In this document: positions 43,182 through 64,000 of the stretch, piece after piece
Layout of the letters: each line of letters starts with the position of its first letter
How positions within the stretch are numbered: position 1 is the first letter of the stretch
Assembly (NCBI RefSeq): GCF_030323865.1
Contig: NZ_CP066362.1
Location: 3,906,001-3,970,000, forward strand
Origin: Pseudarthrobacter defluvii
GTDB lineage: Bacteria; Actinomycetota; Actinomycetes; Actinomycetales; Micrococcaceae
Reading direction: 5' to 3'
Length of the DNA: 64,000 nucleotides
Translations under genes and position numbers: made by a program
Notes under the pieces: generated by a model
The model's input: only the letters and a program-made list of their open reading frames with translations
Told to the model about the DNA's origin: nothing
Databases searched by the model: none

Positions 43182-45206
43182 TCAGTCCATGCCGCGGAGG
43201 TCCAGGACCAGTTCGGTGTCGCCGTCAGCCTGCAGGACCACGGGGATGCCCCAGTCCTGCTGGTAGAGGTGGCAGGCGGCGTGGTCCGGGATCTCGCCGT
43301 CCTCGGTTTCGGGGCCGTCGCAAGCGGCGGCGCGGGCGGTAATGTGCAGCACGCCCTCGGGAACGTCCGGGGACAGCTCCAGAGTGCGGAGGAGGCCAAC
43401 CGAGGTTCCGCCGCCGGACACCAGCAGCTCGGGCGGGGTGGAGGAGATCTTCAGCTGCGTGGGGTCGCCCCAGCGGTCATCGAGCTTCTGCCCGGTGGGT
43501 GCGGTGAAGCGAACGGTCAGGTCCAGCGTGCCGGGGGCCACGGGGCTCTTGGGCCGCTGGGTCTGGGAGGCGCCCTCGTCCACCTGCTGCGCTTCCTTGG
43601 GAATGGGCACGTAGACCAGCTGGTGCTTGTTGGCCTCGACCACCACCAGGAGTGGCTCCGTGCCTGCGGACTGGGTGTGGTCCACGATCACGTCGGACGG
43701 CTCGGCGAGTCCGCGGGCCAGGGTGGAAACGGTGCCGGACGCAGGGTCGTAGCGGCGCACGGCTCCGTTGTAGGTGTCCGCGATAGCCACGGAGCCGTCC
43801 GGCAGGACGGTCACGCCGAGCGGGTGCTGGAGGCGGGCTTCGGCTGCGGGGCCGTCGCGGAAGCCGAAATCGAACAGGCCCTTGCCCACAGCGGATTCCA
43901 CGCTGATGGAGGCGTCGTCGGCGATGACAAGCTTGCGGAGGGCGGACGTCTCGGAGTCCGCCACCCAGATGTTGCCGTCGGCGTCTTCGGCCAGGCCCGA
44001 TGACTGTGCGAACCAGGACTCGTGCGCCGGTCCGTCGAGCAGGCCTTCGAGCCCGTTGCCGGCGATGATCGACACGGCACCCGTGACGGGGTCGAAGCTG
44101 AAGATCTGGTGCGTGCCGGCCATGGCCACCACCACCGCGTTCAGCTTGCGCGACCACACCACGTCCCACGGCGAGCTCAGCGCCACGTCCAGCGGGTCAT
44201 TGCCCAGCGAGCCGCTGAAGCCAGCGCCTTCCTCGTCCACACGCGCCGGGCCGGTCTCCAGCAGGCGCTGGATGCCGTTGCCGGCCAGGGTGGAGGCCTT
44301 GCCGTCCGTGAGCGAGAGTCCACGGAGGCGGTGGTTGACCGAGTCGGCAATCACGACGTCGTAGCCCGCCTTGGCTGCCACATCTTCCGGCAGCAGCACT
44401 AGGCCTTGGGGTTCATTGAACTGGGCACTGGCGGTTTCACCCGCGGCGGGGCCGTCGGCGAAGCCCTTGGTGCCCGAGCCGAAGGTGGCCAGAACGGTTT
44501 CGAAGTCGGTGCCGAGTTCCACCAGGCGGTGGTGCCCGGTATCGGTGACCAGCCAGGAACCCTTCTCCGCAGCAACGGCAGCCGCGGCACCTGCTGGCTT
44601 GCCGCCGTCGGACGTTTCACCCGAAGCCGCGGAACCGCGGCCCGGAGGCAGGAACAGCGCCTTGCCGGGGAAGCGGAGGGTGCCGGAGGTCGCTTCGGGT
44701 GCCACGTAGGGGCCGGAGCCGCGGTGCAGCGTGCCCTTGGCTTCGTGCTCGGCGATCAGTTCGGGGATCAGGACGGCCAGCCCGTCAGCGTGGCCCTCAC
44801 CGGAGAGGTGCGCCACGATGTAGCCCTCGGGGTCGATGACCACCAGGGTGGGCCAAGCGCGGGCCGTGTAGGCCTTCCAGGTGTCCAGCTCGGGGTCGTC
44901 CAGCACGGGGTGGTGGATCTCGTAGCGCTCCACGGCCGCGGCCAGCGCCACCGGGTCAGCCTCGTGCTCGAACTTGGGCGAGTGGACGCCCACGGTGACC
45001 AGCACATCGGAGTACTGCTGCTCCAGCGGGCGCAGCTCATCCAGGACGTGCAGGCAGTTGATGCAGCAGAAGGTCCAGAAATCGAGCAGCACGATCTTGC
45101 CGCGCAGGGCCTCCAGGTCAAGGGTCTTGCCACCGGTGTTCAACCAGTTGCGGCCCACCAGTTCGGAGGCCCGGACCCGGGCATGCGTGCGTACGGTTTC
45201 GCTCAT
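43182..45206 (-). CDS. NHLRC2-like thioredoxin-domain/NHL-repeat protein
   Basis: A 674-residue protein. The N-terminal thioredoxin-like (TlpA/AhpC) domain has IVLLDFWTFCCINCLHVLDE with the CCINC motif (47-51), the hallmark of the NHLRC2 group. It is followed by NHL beta-propeller repeats (for example DVVIADSVNHRLRGL, IWVADSETSALRKLV, VAIADTYNGAVRRYD) and a C-terminal beta domain. It is predicted cytoplasmic and thiol-linked; the role in bacteria is unknown. Its ATG overlaps the upstream gene's stop by one base (TGATG), so it is coupled to the CopD-CtaG gene, which suggests a link to respiratory copper or redox handling. Confidence 0.9.
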   Translation of the reverse strand: MSETVRTHARVRASELVGRNWLNTGGKTLDLEALRGKIVLLDFWTFCCINCLHVLDELRPLEQQYSDVLVTVGVHSPKFEHEADPVALAAAVERYEIHHPVLDDPELDTWKAYTARAWPTLVVIDPEGYIVAHLSGEGHADGLAVLIPELIAEHEAKGTLHRGSGPYVAPEATSGTLRFPGKALFLPPGRGSAASGETSDGGKPAGAAAAVAAEKGSWLVTDTGHHRLVELGTDFETVLATFGSGTKGFADGPAAGETASAQFNEPQGLVLLPEDVAAKAGYDVVIADSVNHRLRGLSLTDGKASTLAGNGIQRLLETGPARVDEEGAGFSGSLGNDPLDVALSSPWDVVWSRKLNAVVVAMAGTHQIFSFDPVTGAVSIIAGNGLEGLLDGPAHESWFAQSSGLAEDADGNIWVADSETSALRKLVIADDASISVESAVGKGLFDFGFRDGPAAEARLQHPLGVTVLPDGSVAIADTYNGAVRRYDPASGTVSTLARGLAEPSDVIVDHTQSAGTEPLLVVVEANKHQLVYVPIPKEAQQVDEGASQTQRPKSPVAPGTLDLTVRFTAPTGQKLDDRWGDPTQLKISSTPPELLVSGGGTSVGLLRTLELSPDVPEGVLHITARAAACDGPETEDGEIPDHAACHLYQQDWGIPVVLQADGDTELVLDLRGMD

Positions 45207-47377
45207 CAGCGTCCTTCCAGCTTGTTGCGTTCAGCCAGCTTGGCATCGCGTTCGGCCAATTTGGCAAACATAACGTTGTAAGCGGTTAGATCGGCGTCAT
45301 TATTCCTGTCCGCCGCGCGGTCCACGCGTGTCGCCTCCCGCTGGCTCGACCCGGACCACATGATGGCGACGCCGATCGCCACCAGCAGCGTGGGCACCTC
45401 GCCGATCCCCCAGGCCACGGCGCCGCCGGCCTGCTGGTCGGCCAGGGCCGAGGGCCCCCATGCCCTGCCCAGGTTGCCGAAGTAGTCGGCGGCCAGGAGC
45501 CCGGTCCCGCCCATGATGGAGACGCCGAAGAAGGCGTGGAAGCCCATGGTGGCCAGGAGCAGGAGCAGCCGCATCGGGTATGGGGCGCGGCGCGGAAGCG
45601 GGTCCGTGCCGATCATGGTCAGCACGAAAATGTAACCCGTGAGCAGGAAGTGCAGGTTCATCAGCTCGTGGCCCACGTGATCGCGCATCGCGTAACCGAA
45701 GAGGTCCGAGTAGTAGAACAGGATGATGGAGCCGGCGAAGTTGGCAGCGGCGAACAGCGGGTGGGTGACCAGTTGGGAGAACTTCGAGTGCACGAAGACC
45801 AGGAGCCACTCGCGCATCCCGCGTGAGCCGTCGCCGCGGGCGGCCAGGGCACGCAGGGCTAAGGTGACCGGCGCGCCGAGCACCAGGAAGATCGGCGCCA
45901 CCATGGTGAGGGCCATGTGGTCCACCATGTGCGCGGAGAACAGGATGCGGCCATAGACCGACGGCGGCCCTGACGTAATGTACGTCAGCACCACCAGGCC
46001 AACAACCCAGTTGACGGACCGGAACCACGGCCAGGAGTCCCCGCGCCGGCGGATCTTGGCGACGCCCCTGAAGTAGGTCACCAGGCCGAAGAGGGCCACG
46101 CCCACCCAGATCCAGTCCAGGCGCCACTCCGTGAACCAGCGTTCCGGCGTGAGTTCCGGGGGCAGCTCGTAGCCGCTGAGGATGAAGGCGGGGGATGCGT
46201 TGGGTGCCAGCTCGGTGGGTTGCGGCGGGGCTGAGCGGCCCAGCGCCACGGCGATGCCGGAGGTGGCGCCCATAATCAACAGTTCGGCAACGATGAGCTG
46301 CCACAGGACGCGCCTGGAGGACATGGTGGAGCCCTTGCGTCCCAGCTGCGGAATGACCCACTGCCGGTGCATAAAGCCGATCCCGCCCAGAACCACCGCA
46401 GCCGCCGTCTTGGCCAGGATGAGCTGCCCGTAGGCGGAACCGAAGAGATCGGACCAGCTGGTGACGCGGATGCTGGCGTTGATGATGCCTGATGCGAAGA
46501 CCAGGACGAAGGCGAACCCGGCCAGGCTGGAGAAGCGCCGGAGCGTAGGTTCGGTGATGTCCGTTGCGGCCCCGGGCTTGGTACCGGTCAGGATGCCCGA
46601 CAGCAGGGCCAGGATGATGATGCCGCCCACCCAGGTGGTCACACCCACCAGGTGCAGGCCGAGCGAATTGATGGCGCCTTCGTGATCCGAGGAGCTTGAT
46701 GAGTGGCCGATCAGGGCCGTGGGTACCAGGCCGATCAGGGCCAGGATGAGGGTGAGGGCCAGGCCGCCCAGGGACCGAACGCCAAACAGCGCGGTGGTGA
46801 CCACTGCGGCAATGATGATGACGGCGAGCCATGCGCGCCCGGTTTCGATATCCGTCATGAAGTAGACCAGCGCTTGGGTGAACGCCGGGTCGCCGGACAA
46901 CCCCTGCCCTGCTACGTCGCCGTACGTGAGCACCAGGACTGCGATGGCGGACAAGGTCCAGACAGCACCCGCCACAGCTGCTACCGCCAAGGCCCTCGTG
47001 AAGGCGGGATGCTCGGGCTCCTCGCTGCGCGCTTTTGGATCCTGGCCGCGCGGCGCGTGGGCCCGGGCTTTGAGGTTCTTAGGAAGGATGCCGACGGCGA
47101 AGACCAGGCCCCCGACGACGGTTGCCAACGAGACGTTGTGGATGGCTTTGCTGATGGGGAGGCCCCACCGCACCAGGGCACCGGGATCGGCTACGCTACG
47201 GGCCGCTGCGGCGCCGGAGAAGATCAGTGCTGCCGCGAGGCCAAGGAAGAGCGCCGCCAGGCCCGCAAGCTGCCAGGGCAGGGTAATCCCCCGGGTTCCG
47301 GCATCCCGGACCGCAGCTCCCTTGCCGGGATCGGTCTGGGGAGGGGTGGAACGTGGTTTTGCGGCAGAAGACACCAT
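45206..47377 (-). CDS. CopD-CtaG fusion membrane protein (copper/cytochrome oxidase assembly)
   Basis: A 723-residue membrane protein fusing a CopD-like N-terminal half (VGVTTWVGGIIILALLSGIL, SSLAGFAFVLVFASGIINAS) with a CtaG (caa3 assembly, DUF1404-like) C-terminal half (FSAHMVDHMALTMVAPIFLV, HELMNLHFLLTGYIFVLTMI). About 14 membrane helices. His-rich transmembrane motifs (HMVDH, HELMNLH) can carry copper toward cytochrome c oxidase. ATG 47377 is used; an in-frame GTG at 47392 is possible. The last residues are an unusual charged repeat tail (KLAERDAKLAERNKLEGR). Confidence 0.9.
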   Translation of the reverse strand: MVSSAAKPRSTPPQTDPGKGAAVRDAGTRGITLPWQLAGLAALFLGLAAALIFSGAAAARSVADPGALVRWGLPISKAIHNVSLATVVGGLVFAVGILPKNLKARAHAPRGQDPKARSEEPEHPAFTRALAVAAVAGAVWTLSAIAVLVLTYGDVAGQGLSGDPAFTQALVYFMTDIETGRAWLAVIIIAAVVTTALFGVRSLGGLALTLILALIGLVPTALIGHSSSSSDHEGAINSLGLHLVGVTTWVGGIIILALLSGILTGTKPGAATDITEPTLRRFSSLAGFAFVLVFASGIINASIRVTSWSDLFGSAYGQLILAKTAAAVVLGGIGFMHRQWVIPQLGRKGSTMSSRRVLWQLIVAELLIMGATSGIAVALGRSAPPQPTELAPNASPAFILSGYELPPELTPERWFTEWRLDWIWVGVALFGLVTYFRGVAKIRRRGDSWPWFRSVNWVVGLVVLTYITSGPPSVYGRILFSAHMVDHMALTMVAPIFLVLGAPVTLALRALAARGDGSRGMREWLLVFVHSKFSQLVTHPLFAAANFAGSIILFYYSDLFGYAMRDHVGHELMNLHFLLTGYIFVLTMIGTDPLPRRAPYPMRLLLLLATMGFHAFFGVSIMGGTGLLAADYFGNLGRAWGPSALADQQAGGAVAWGIGEVPTLLVAIGVAIMWSGSSQREATRVDRAADRNNDADLTAYNVMFAKLAERDAKLAERNKLEGR

Positions 47378-47426
47378 TCCATTGTCCGCCACGCCCGCCC
47401 AGGCCGCGAATCCGGGTTAAAAGGCA

Positions 47427-47456
47427 AGGAGCGGCAACCTCTCGGTTGCCGCTCCT
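47427..47456 (-). terminator. Intrinsic terminator of the HU gene
   Basis: A 13-base-pair stem AGGAGCGGCAACC with GGTTGCCGCTCCT and a 4-base loop lies 33 bases after the HU stop on the minus strand and is followed there by TGCCTTTT. Confidence 0.85.
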
Positions 47457-47489
47457 GTTCCGGCCGACAATACGCCGGCAGGGGAAGCT

Positions 47490-47774
47490 CTACTTCTTGG
47501 AGACTGCAGCCTTCAGCTTGGAGCCGGCGGTCAGCTTCACGCTGTGGCCTGCTGCAATCTGGATGGTCTCGCCGGTCTGCGGGTTGCGGCCGGTGCGGGC
47601 TGCACGGTCGGTGCGCTCAACTGCGAGCCAGCCCGGGATGGTGATCTTCTCGCCGGCGGCGACAGAGGTCTCGAAAACCTCGAACAGTGCATCGAGGACG
47701 GAGTTAACGGCAGCCTGGCTGGTGCCGGCCTTGCCTGCTACCTCTGCAACAAGTTCACTACGGTTCTTAGCCAT
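47490..47774 (-). CDS. hup: HU-family nucleoid DNA-binding protein
   Basis: A 94-residue HU/IHF-type histone-like protein. MAKNRSELVAEVAGKAGTSQ opens the helical dimerisation part, and the DNA-binding arm carries ARTGRNPQTGETIQIAAGHS, including the RNP motif, before a lysine-rich C-terminus. It bends and compacts DNA. The length is typical of the short actinobacterial HU and lacks the long lysine/alanine tail seen in mycobacteria. It has its own terminator; upstream sequence to 47960 shows no gene. Confidence 0.95.
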   Translation of the reverse strand: MAKNRSELVAEVAGKAGTSQAAVNSVLDALFEVFETSVAAGEKITIPGWLAVERTDRAARTGRNPQTGETIQIAAGHSVKLTAGSKLKAAVSKK

Positions 47775-47966
47775 TTATGTCCTCCTGGACGGTTCTGATT
47801 CTGGAGCCTGCACGCGGCATGCGCACAGGCCACTGTCCGAAAACTTACCAGCTTGGGCCGTTACGGTCCGCAAATTCCGCGTGTTTCCGGGACTTTTTGA
47901 GGTTAATCACCGATTCCGGGGCATATTCGCACCCCTCCAGGACCGCTTTGAGCTTCCGGCCCCGTT

Positions 47967-48213
47967 TCTCTCCGGACGCCCGCTCACGTCTGGCAGCCTC
48001 TCCCCGAACGCCAGCTCACCTCTGGCAGGCTCTCCCCCGACGCCCGCTCACCTCTGGCAGGCTCTCCCCCGACGCCCGCTCACCTCTGGCAGGCTCTCCC
48101 CCGACGCCCGCTCACCTCTGGCAGGCTCTCCCCCGACGCCCGCTCACCTCTGGCAGCTCCTCCCCGAACGCCCGCTCACGTCTGGCAGCTCCTCCCCGAA
48201 CGCGCGCTCACAC
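47967..48213. repeat. 32-bp tandem repeat array A
   Basis: Seven full copies and one partial copy of a 32-base unit, each beginning GCTCACCTCTGGCAG, at 47982, 48014, 48046, 48078, 48110, 48142, 48174 and 48206. The spacing is exactly 32 throughout. The central four are identical and the edge copies vary (GTCTGGCAG, CTCCTCCCCGAAC). A 32-base period shifts reading frame each copy, so this is not a protein repeat. Confidence 0.92.
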
Positions 48214-48271
48214 GGGATCGGGGCGGCCCATGTGCCTGTCCTCGGTGCGGAGCGAGGGTTCCTGTCCTGGG

Positions 48272-48360
48272 TGTCAGAGGTGAGCTGGGGTTGCTCGTTT
48301 ACCTGTCAAAACTGAGCGGGGGTTGGTGGTTTTGTTGTCAGAGGTGAGCGGGGGTTTTCG
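48272..48360. repeat. 32-bp tandem repeat array B, inverted and diverged
   Basis: Three units beginning TGTCAGAGGTGAGC, TGTCAAAACTGAGC and TGTCAGAGGTGAGC at 48272, 48304 and 48336, again exactly 32 bases apart. TGTCAGAGGTGAGCGGG is the reverse complement of the core of array A, with different filler sequence between cores. Confidence 0.85.
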
Positions 48361-48394
48361 GGGCGGGCCAGGTGGTTTGTTTGTTTAAATGTGG

Positions 48395-48424
48395 GAGGCC
48401 CCGAACCGTGTGGTTCGGGGCCTC
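48395..48424 (-). terminator. Terminator of rRNA operon 1
   Basis: A 13-base-pair perfect stem GAGGCCCCGAACC/GGTTCGGGGCCTC with loop GTGT. It lies just after the 5S gene on the minus strand, followed there by CCACATTTAAAC, a weak U-rich tail. Confidence 0.75.
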
Positions 48425-48436
48425 GACCTAATAGTT

Positions 48437-48556
48437 GTTCCGGCGGTGACCTACTCTCCCACACCCTCCCGGGTGCAGTACCATCGGCGCTGTGGGTCTT
48501 AGCTTCCGGGTTCGGAATGGGACCGGGCGTTTCCCCCACGCTATGACCGCCGTAAC
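48437..48556 (-). rRNA. rrf: 5S ribosomal RNA (operon 1)
   Basis: On the minus strand the gene starts GTTACGGCGGTCATAGCG and contains the conserved CCCGGTCCCATTCCGAACCC segment, ending near CGCCGGAAC, so the two termini pair. Ends are accurate to a few bases. Confidence 0.93.
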
Positions 48557-48684
48557 CCTTTCACCCGCTCCCCCGCGAAAACGCTCCGGGGGTGGGAAGA
48601 TTAGTGGTTACAACATCCCTGCCCGTGAGGGCAGGTAGTGGTGTTATTCAATTGTTGGTTCCGCCAATAAGCCCGGTGTTTGGG

Positions 48685-48715
48685 GGTTGTTGGTTGGGAA
48701 CCACATAGTGGACGC
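48685..48715 (-). other. 23S processing stem, 3' half (operon 1)
   Basis: GCGTCCACTATGTGGTTCCC on the minus strand, just after 23S, is nearly identical in complement to the segment at 51981-52011 before 23S. The two halves can pair over about 30 bases and loop out 23S for RNase III-type processing. Confidence 0.7.
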
Positions 48716-48736
48716 AAGCAGAATGTTTTTCTGTGT

Positions 48737-53865
<5,129 letters not shown>

Positions 53866-54003
53866 AAACAAACAGACACAACCAAAACCACCGGAAATAA
53901 CGGCAATCATTGGCTGCACAAAATTTGAAACCAGCTAAAAACACCAAACCAATACCACAGGGGCGGCACGATTCGGCAAATTCAACCAATTACATACATA
54001 ATC

Positions 54004-54045
54004 GGTATCAACAAACTTGGCACACTATTGAGTTCTCAAACAACA
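54004..54045 (-). promoter_or_regulatory. rRNA leader box (processing/antitermination)
   Basis: The minus strand reads TTGTTTGAGAACTCAATAG then GTGCCAAGTTTGTTGATACC. This is the conserved actinobacterial pre-16S leader motif involved in antitermination and processing of rRNA. A related box recurs in the spacer at 51988-52006. Confidence 0.75.
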
Positions 54046-54102
54046 GACACACCCGGCACCACCCAAACCAAACATTCAGGATCGCTCCGGAGCAACTTTT
54101 CA

Positions 54103-54131
54103 AACTTACCCGATCCCCCACAGCTTTGCAA
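54103..54131 (-). promoter_or_regulatory. rRNA operon 1 promoter
   Basis: On the minus strand -35 TTGCAA (54131-54126) and -10 TAAGTT (54108-54103) are separated by 17 bases. The start site would lie about 230 bases upstream of 16S, and the leader box lies downstream of it. The rest of 53866-54322 contains no gene. Confidence 0.65.
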
Positions 54132-54322
54132 CCCGCAATCCAGCGGACAAAACTTCAAAAGAACCGGGCCCCACCCATCACCGGCACGCCACAAAAGCGA
54201 ACCATTTTCCAGGCTGTCATCAAAGGGGGTTGGCCGCTATTTTTCCGCTTCAGCGGCGGCGACTCAGAAAACAATACCCGCACACAACCCCCACCGCAAA
54301 TCGGGCAGAAAGCGCCCAAGGT

Positions 54323-54360
54323 GCCGCCGAAAACCCCGGAATCACGGGCTTTCCGGCGGC
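54323..54360 (-). terminator. Terminator between lacZ and rRNA operon 1
   Basis: GCCGCCGAAAACCCC (left) pairs with GGGCTTTCCGGCGGC (right) with small internal mismatches, about 70 bases after the lacZ stop. It would separate lacZ transcription from the rRNA promoter. No long T-run follows. Confidence 0.55.
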
Positions 54361-54431
54361 AAACACTAAGCCTGGTACCCCAGTTGAAGTGGATTACTGC
54401 TTCTATGGAGTGGCTCACATCCGGACGGTCC

Positions 54432-58567
<4,136 letters not shown>

Positions 58568-58614
58568 AACCCGTAAGTCTAGGCCGTCTCCGGTATCCGT
58601 TTTGGTGGTTAAAG

Positions 58615-58651
58615 CAGTAGGGCCCTGACGTTCGTTGTCAGGGCCCTACTG
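58615..58651 (-). terminator. Terminator of rRNA operon 2
   Basis: A 15-base-pair perfect stem CAGTAGGGCCCTGAC/GTCAGGGCCCTACTG with loop GTTCGTT. On the minus strand it is followed by CTTTAACC. It is unrelated in sequence to the operon 1 terminator, so the identity between operons stops at 58652. Confidence 0.8.
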
Positions 58652-58659
58652 TAATAGTT

Positions 58660-58779
58660 GTTCCGGCGGTGACCTACTCTCCCACACCCTCCCGGGTGCA
58701 GTACCATCGGCGCTGTGGGTCTTAGCTTCCGGGTTCGGAATGGGACCGGGCGTTTCCCCCACGCTATGACCGCCGTAAC
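58660..58779 (-). rRNA. rrf: 5S ribosomal RNA (operon 2)
   Basis: Same sequence as the copy at 48437, ends approximate to a few bases. Confidence 0.93.
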
Positions 58780-58907
58780 CCTTTCACCCGCTCCCCCGCG
58801 AAAACGCTCCGGGGGTGGGAAGATTAGTGGTTACAACATCCCTGCCCGTGAGGGCAGGTAGTGGTGTTATTCAATTGTTGGTTCCGCCAATAAGCCCGGT
58901 GTTTGGG

Positions 58908-58938
58908 GGTTGTTGGTTGGGAACCACATAGTGGACGC
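58908..58938 (-). other. 23S processing stem, 3' half (operon 2)
   Basis: Copy of 48685-48715; pairs with 62204-62234 in the spacer. Confidence 0.7.
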
Positions 58939-58959
58939 AAGCAGAATGTTTTTCTGTGT

Positions 58960-64000
<5,041 letters not shown>

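Noticed and set aside
48272..48360. Possible CRISPR-like array (repeats with variable filler)
   Set aside because: Only three units, degenerate cores, no cas genes and reverse-complement copies nearby; this fits a minisatellite.

Overview
This window reads as chromosomal DNA of a high-GC actinobacterium, most likely Arthrobacter or Pseudarthrobacter (Micrococcaceae). The evidence is strong G/C third-position bias, many GTG starts, actinobacterial 16S/23S genes with no tRNA in the spacer, a typical actinobacterial rRNA leader box, and a rich set of LacI, GntR and LysR regulators controlling catabolic clusters. Genus is an inference, since no database comparison was possible.

Layout. (1) 1-7.9 kb: a partial flavin monooxygenase, a monoacylglycerol-lipase-like hydrolase, a LacI/SDR/beta-keto-acid-cleavage (BKACE) cluster, a PEBP protein, an exported intradiol dioxygenase and a cytosine/guanine-type deaminase. 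(2) 6.8-12.8 kb: a LacI-controlled fructan/sucrose module made of a solute-binding protein, two permeases and a cytoplasmic GH32 fructosidase, with clear palindromic operators and no ATPase of its own. (3) 13.9-29.9 kb: a carboxylate region with two GntR regulators, a tricarballylate-dehydrogenase-like flavoprotein, two PrpF-type isomerases, a ferric-type ABC importer, a DctA symporter, an SLC13/MatC-like carrier, two paralogous LysR regulators and a 28-residue cysteine-rich microprotein. (4) 30.1-39.1 kb: two bacterial-luciferase-fold monooxygenases, a DUF1684 protein and a polar amino-acid ABC importer, divergent from a large FAD/NAD(P)-binding protein and a GNAT acetyltransferase. This set resembles the S-conjugated-cysteine salvage operon of Bacillus (ytmI/tcy/cmo). 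(5) 39.1-47.8 kb: more housekeeping-like genes, including a HerA-like ATPase, a membrane-anchored protein, a DUF559 protein flanked by short repeats, an NHLRC2-like thioredoxin/NHL protein, a CopD-CtaG fusion and HU. (6) 47.9-64 kb: 32-bp minisatellite arrays, then two apparently identical rRNA operons on the minus strand that bracket a lacI-lacZ pair. The second operon is cut by the window end.

How the parts work together. Most of the window is import-and-catabolise modules, each with a local repressor or activator and, in several cases, visible operators. Unassigned sequence worth attention includes a four-copy intergenic hairpin family (GGAAGG...CCTTCC arms), inverted 32-bp tandem arrays beside the first rRNA operon, a DUF559 gene flanked by CTGGCCCAG repeats, and the microprotein at 29828-29914. 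No CRISPR array, insertion sequence, prophage or tRNA gene was recognised.
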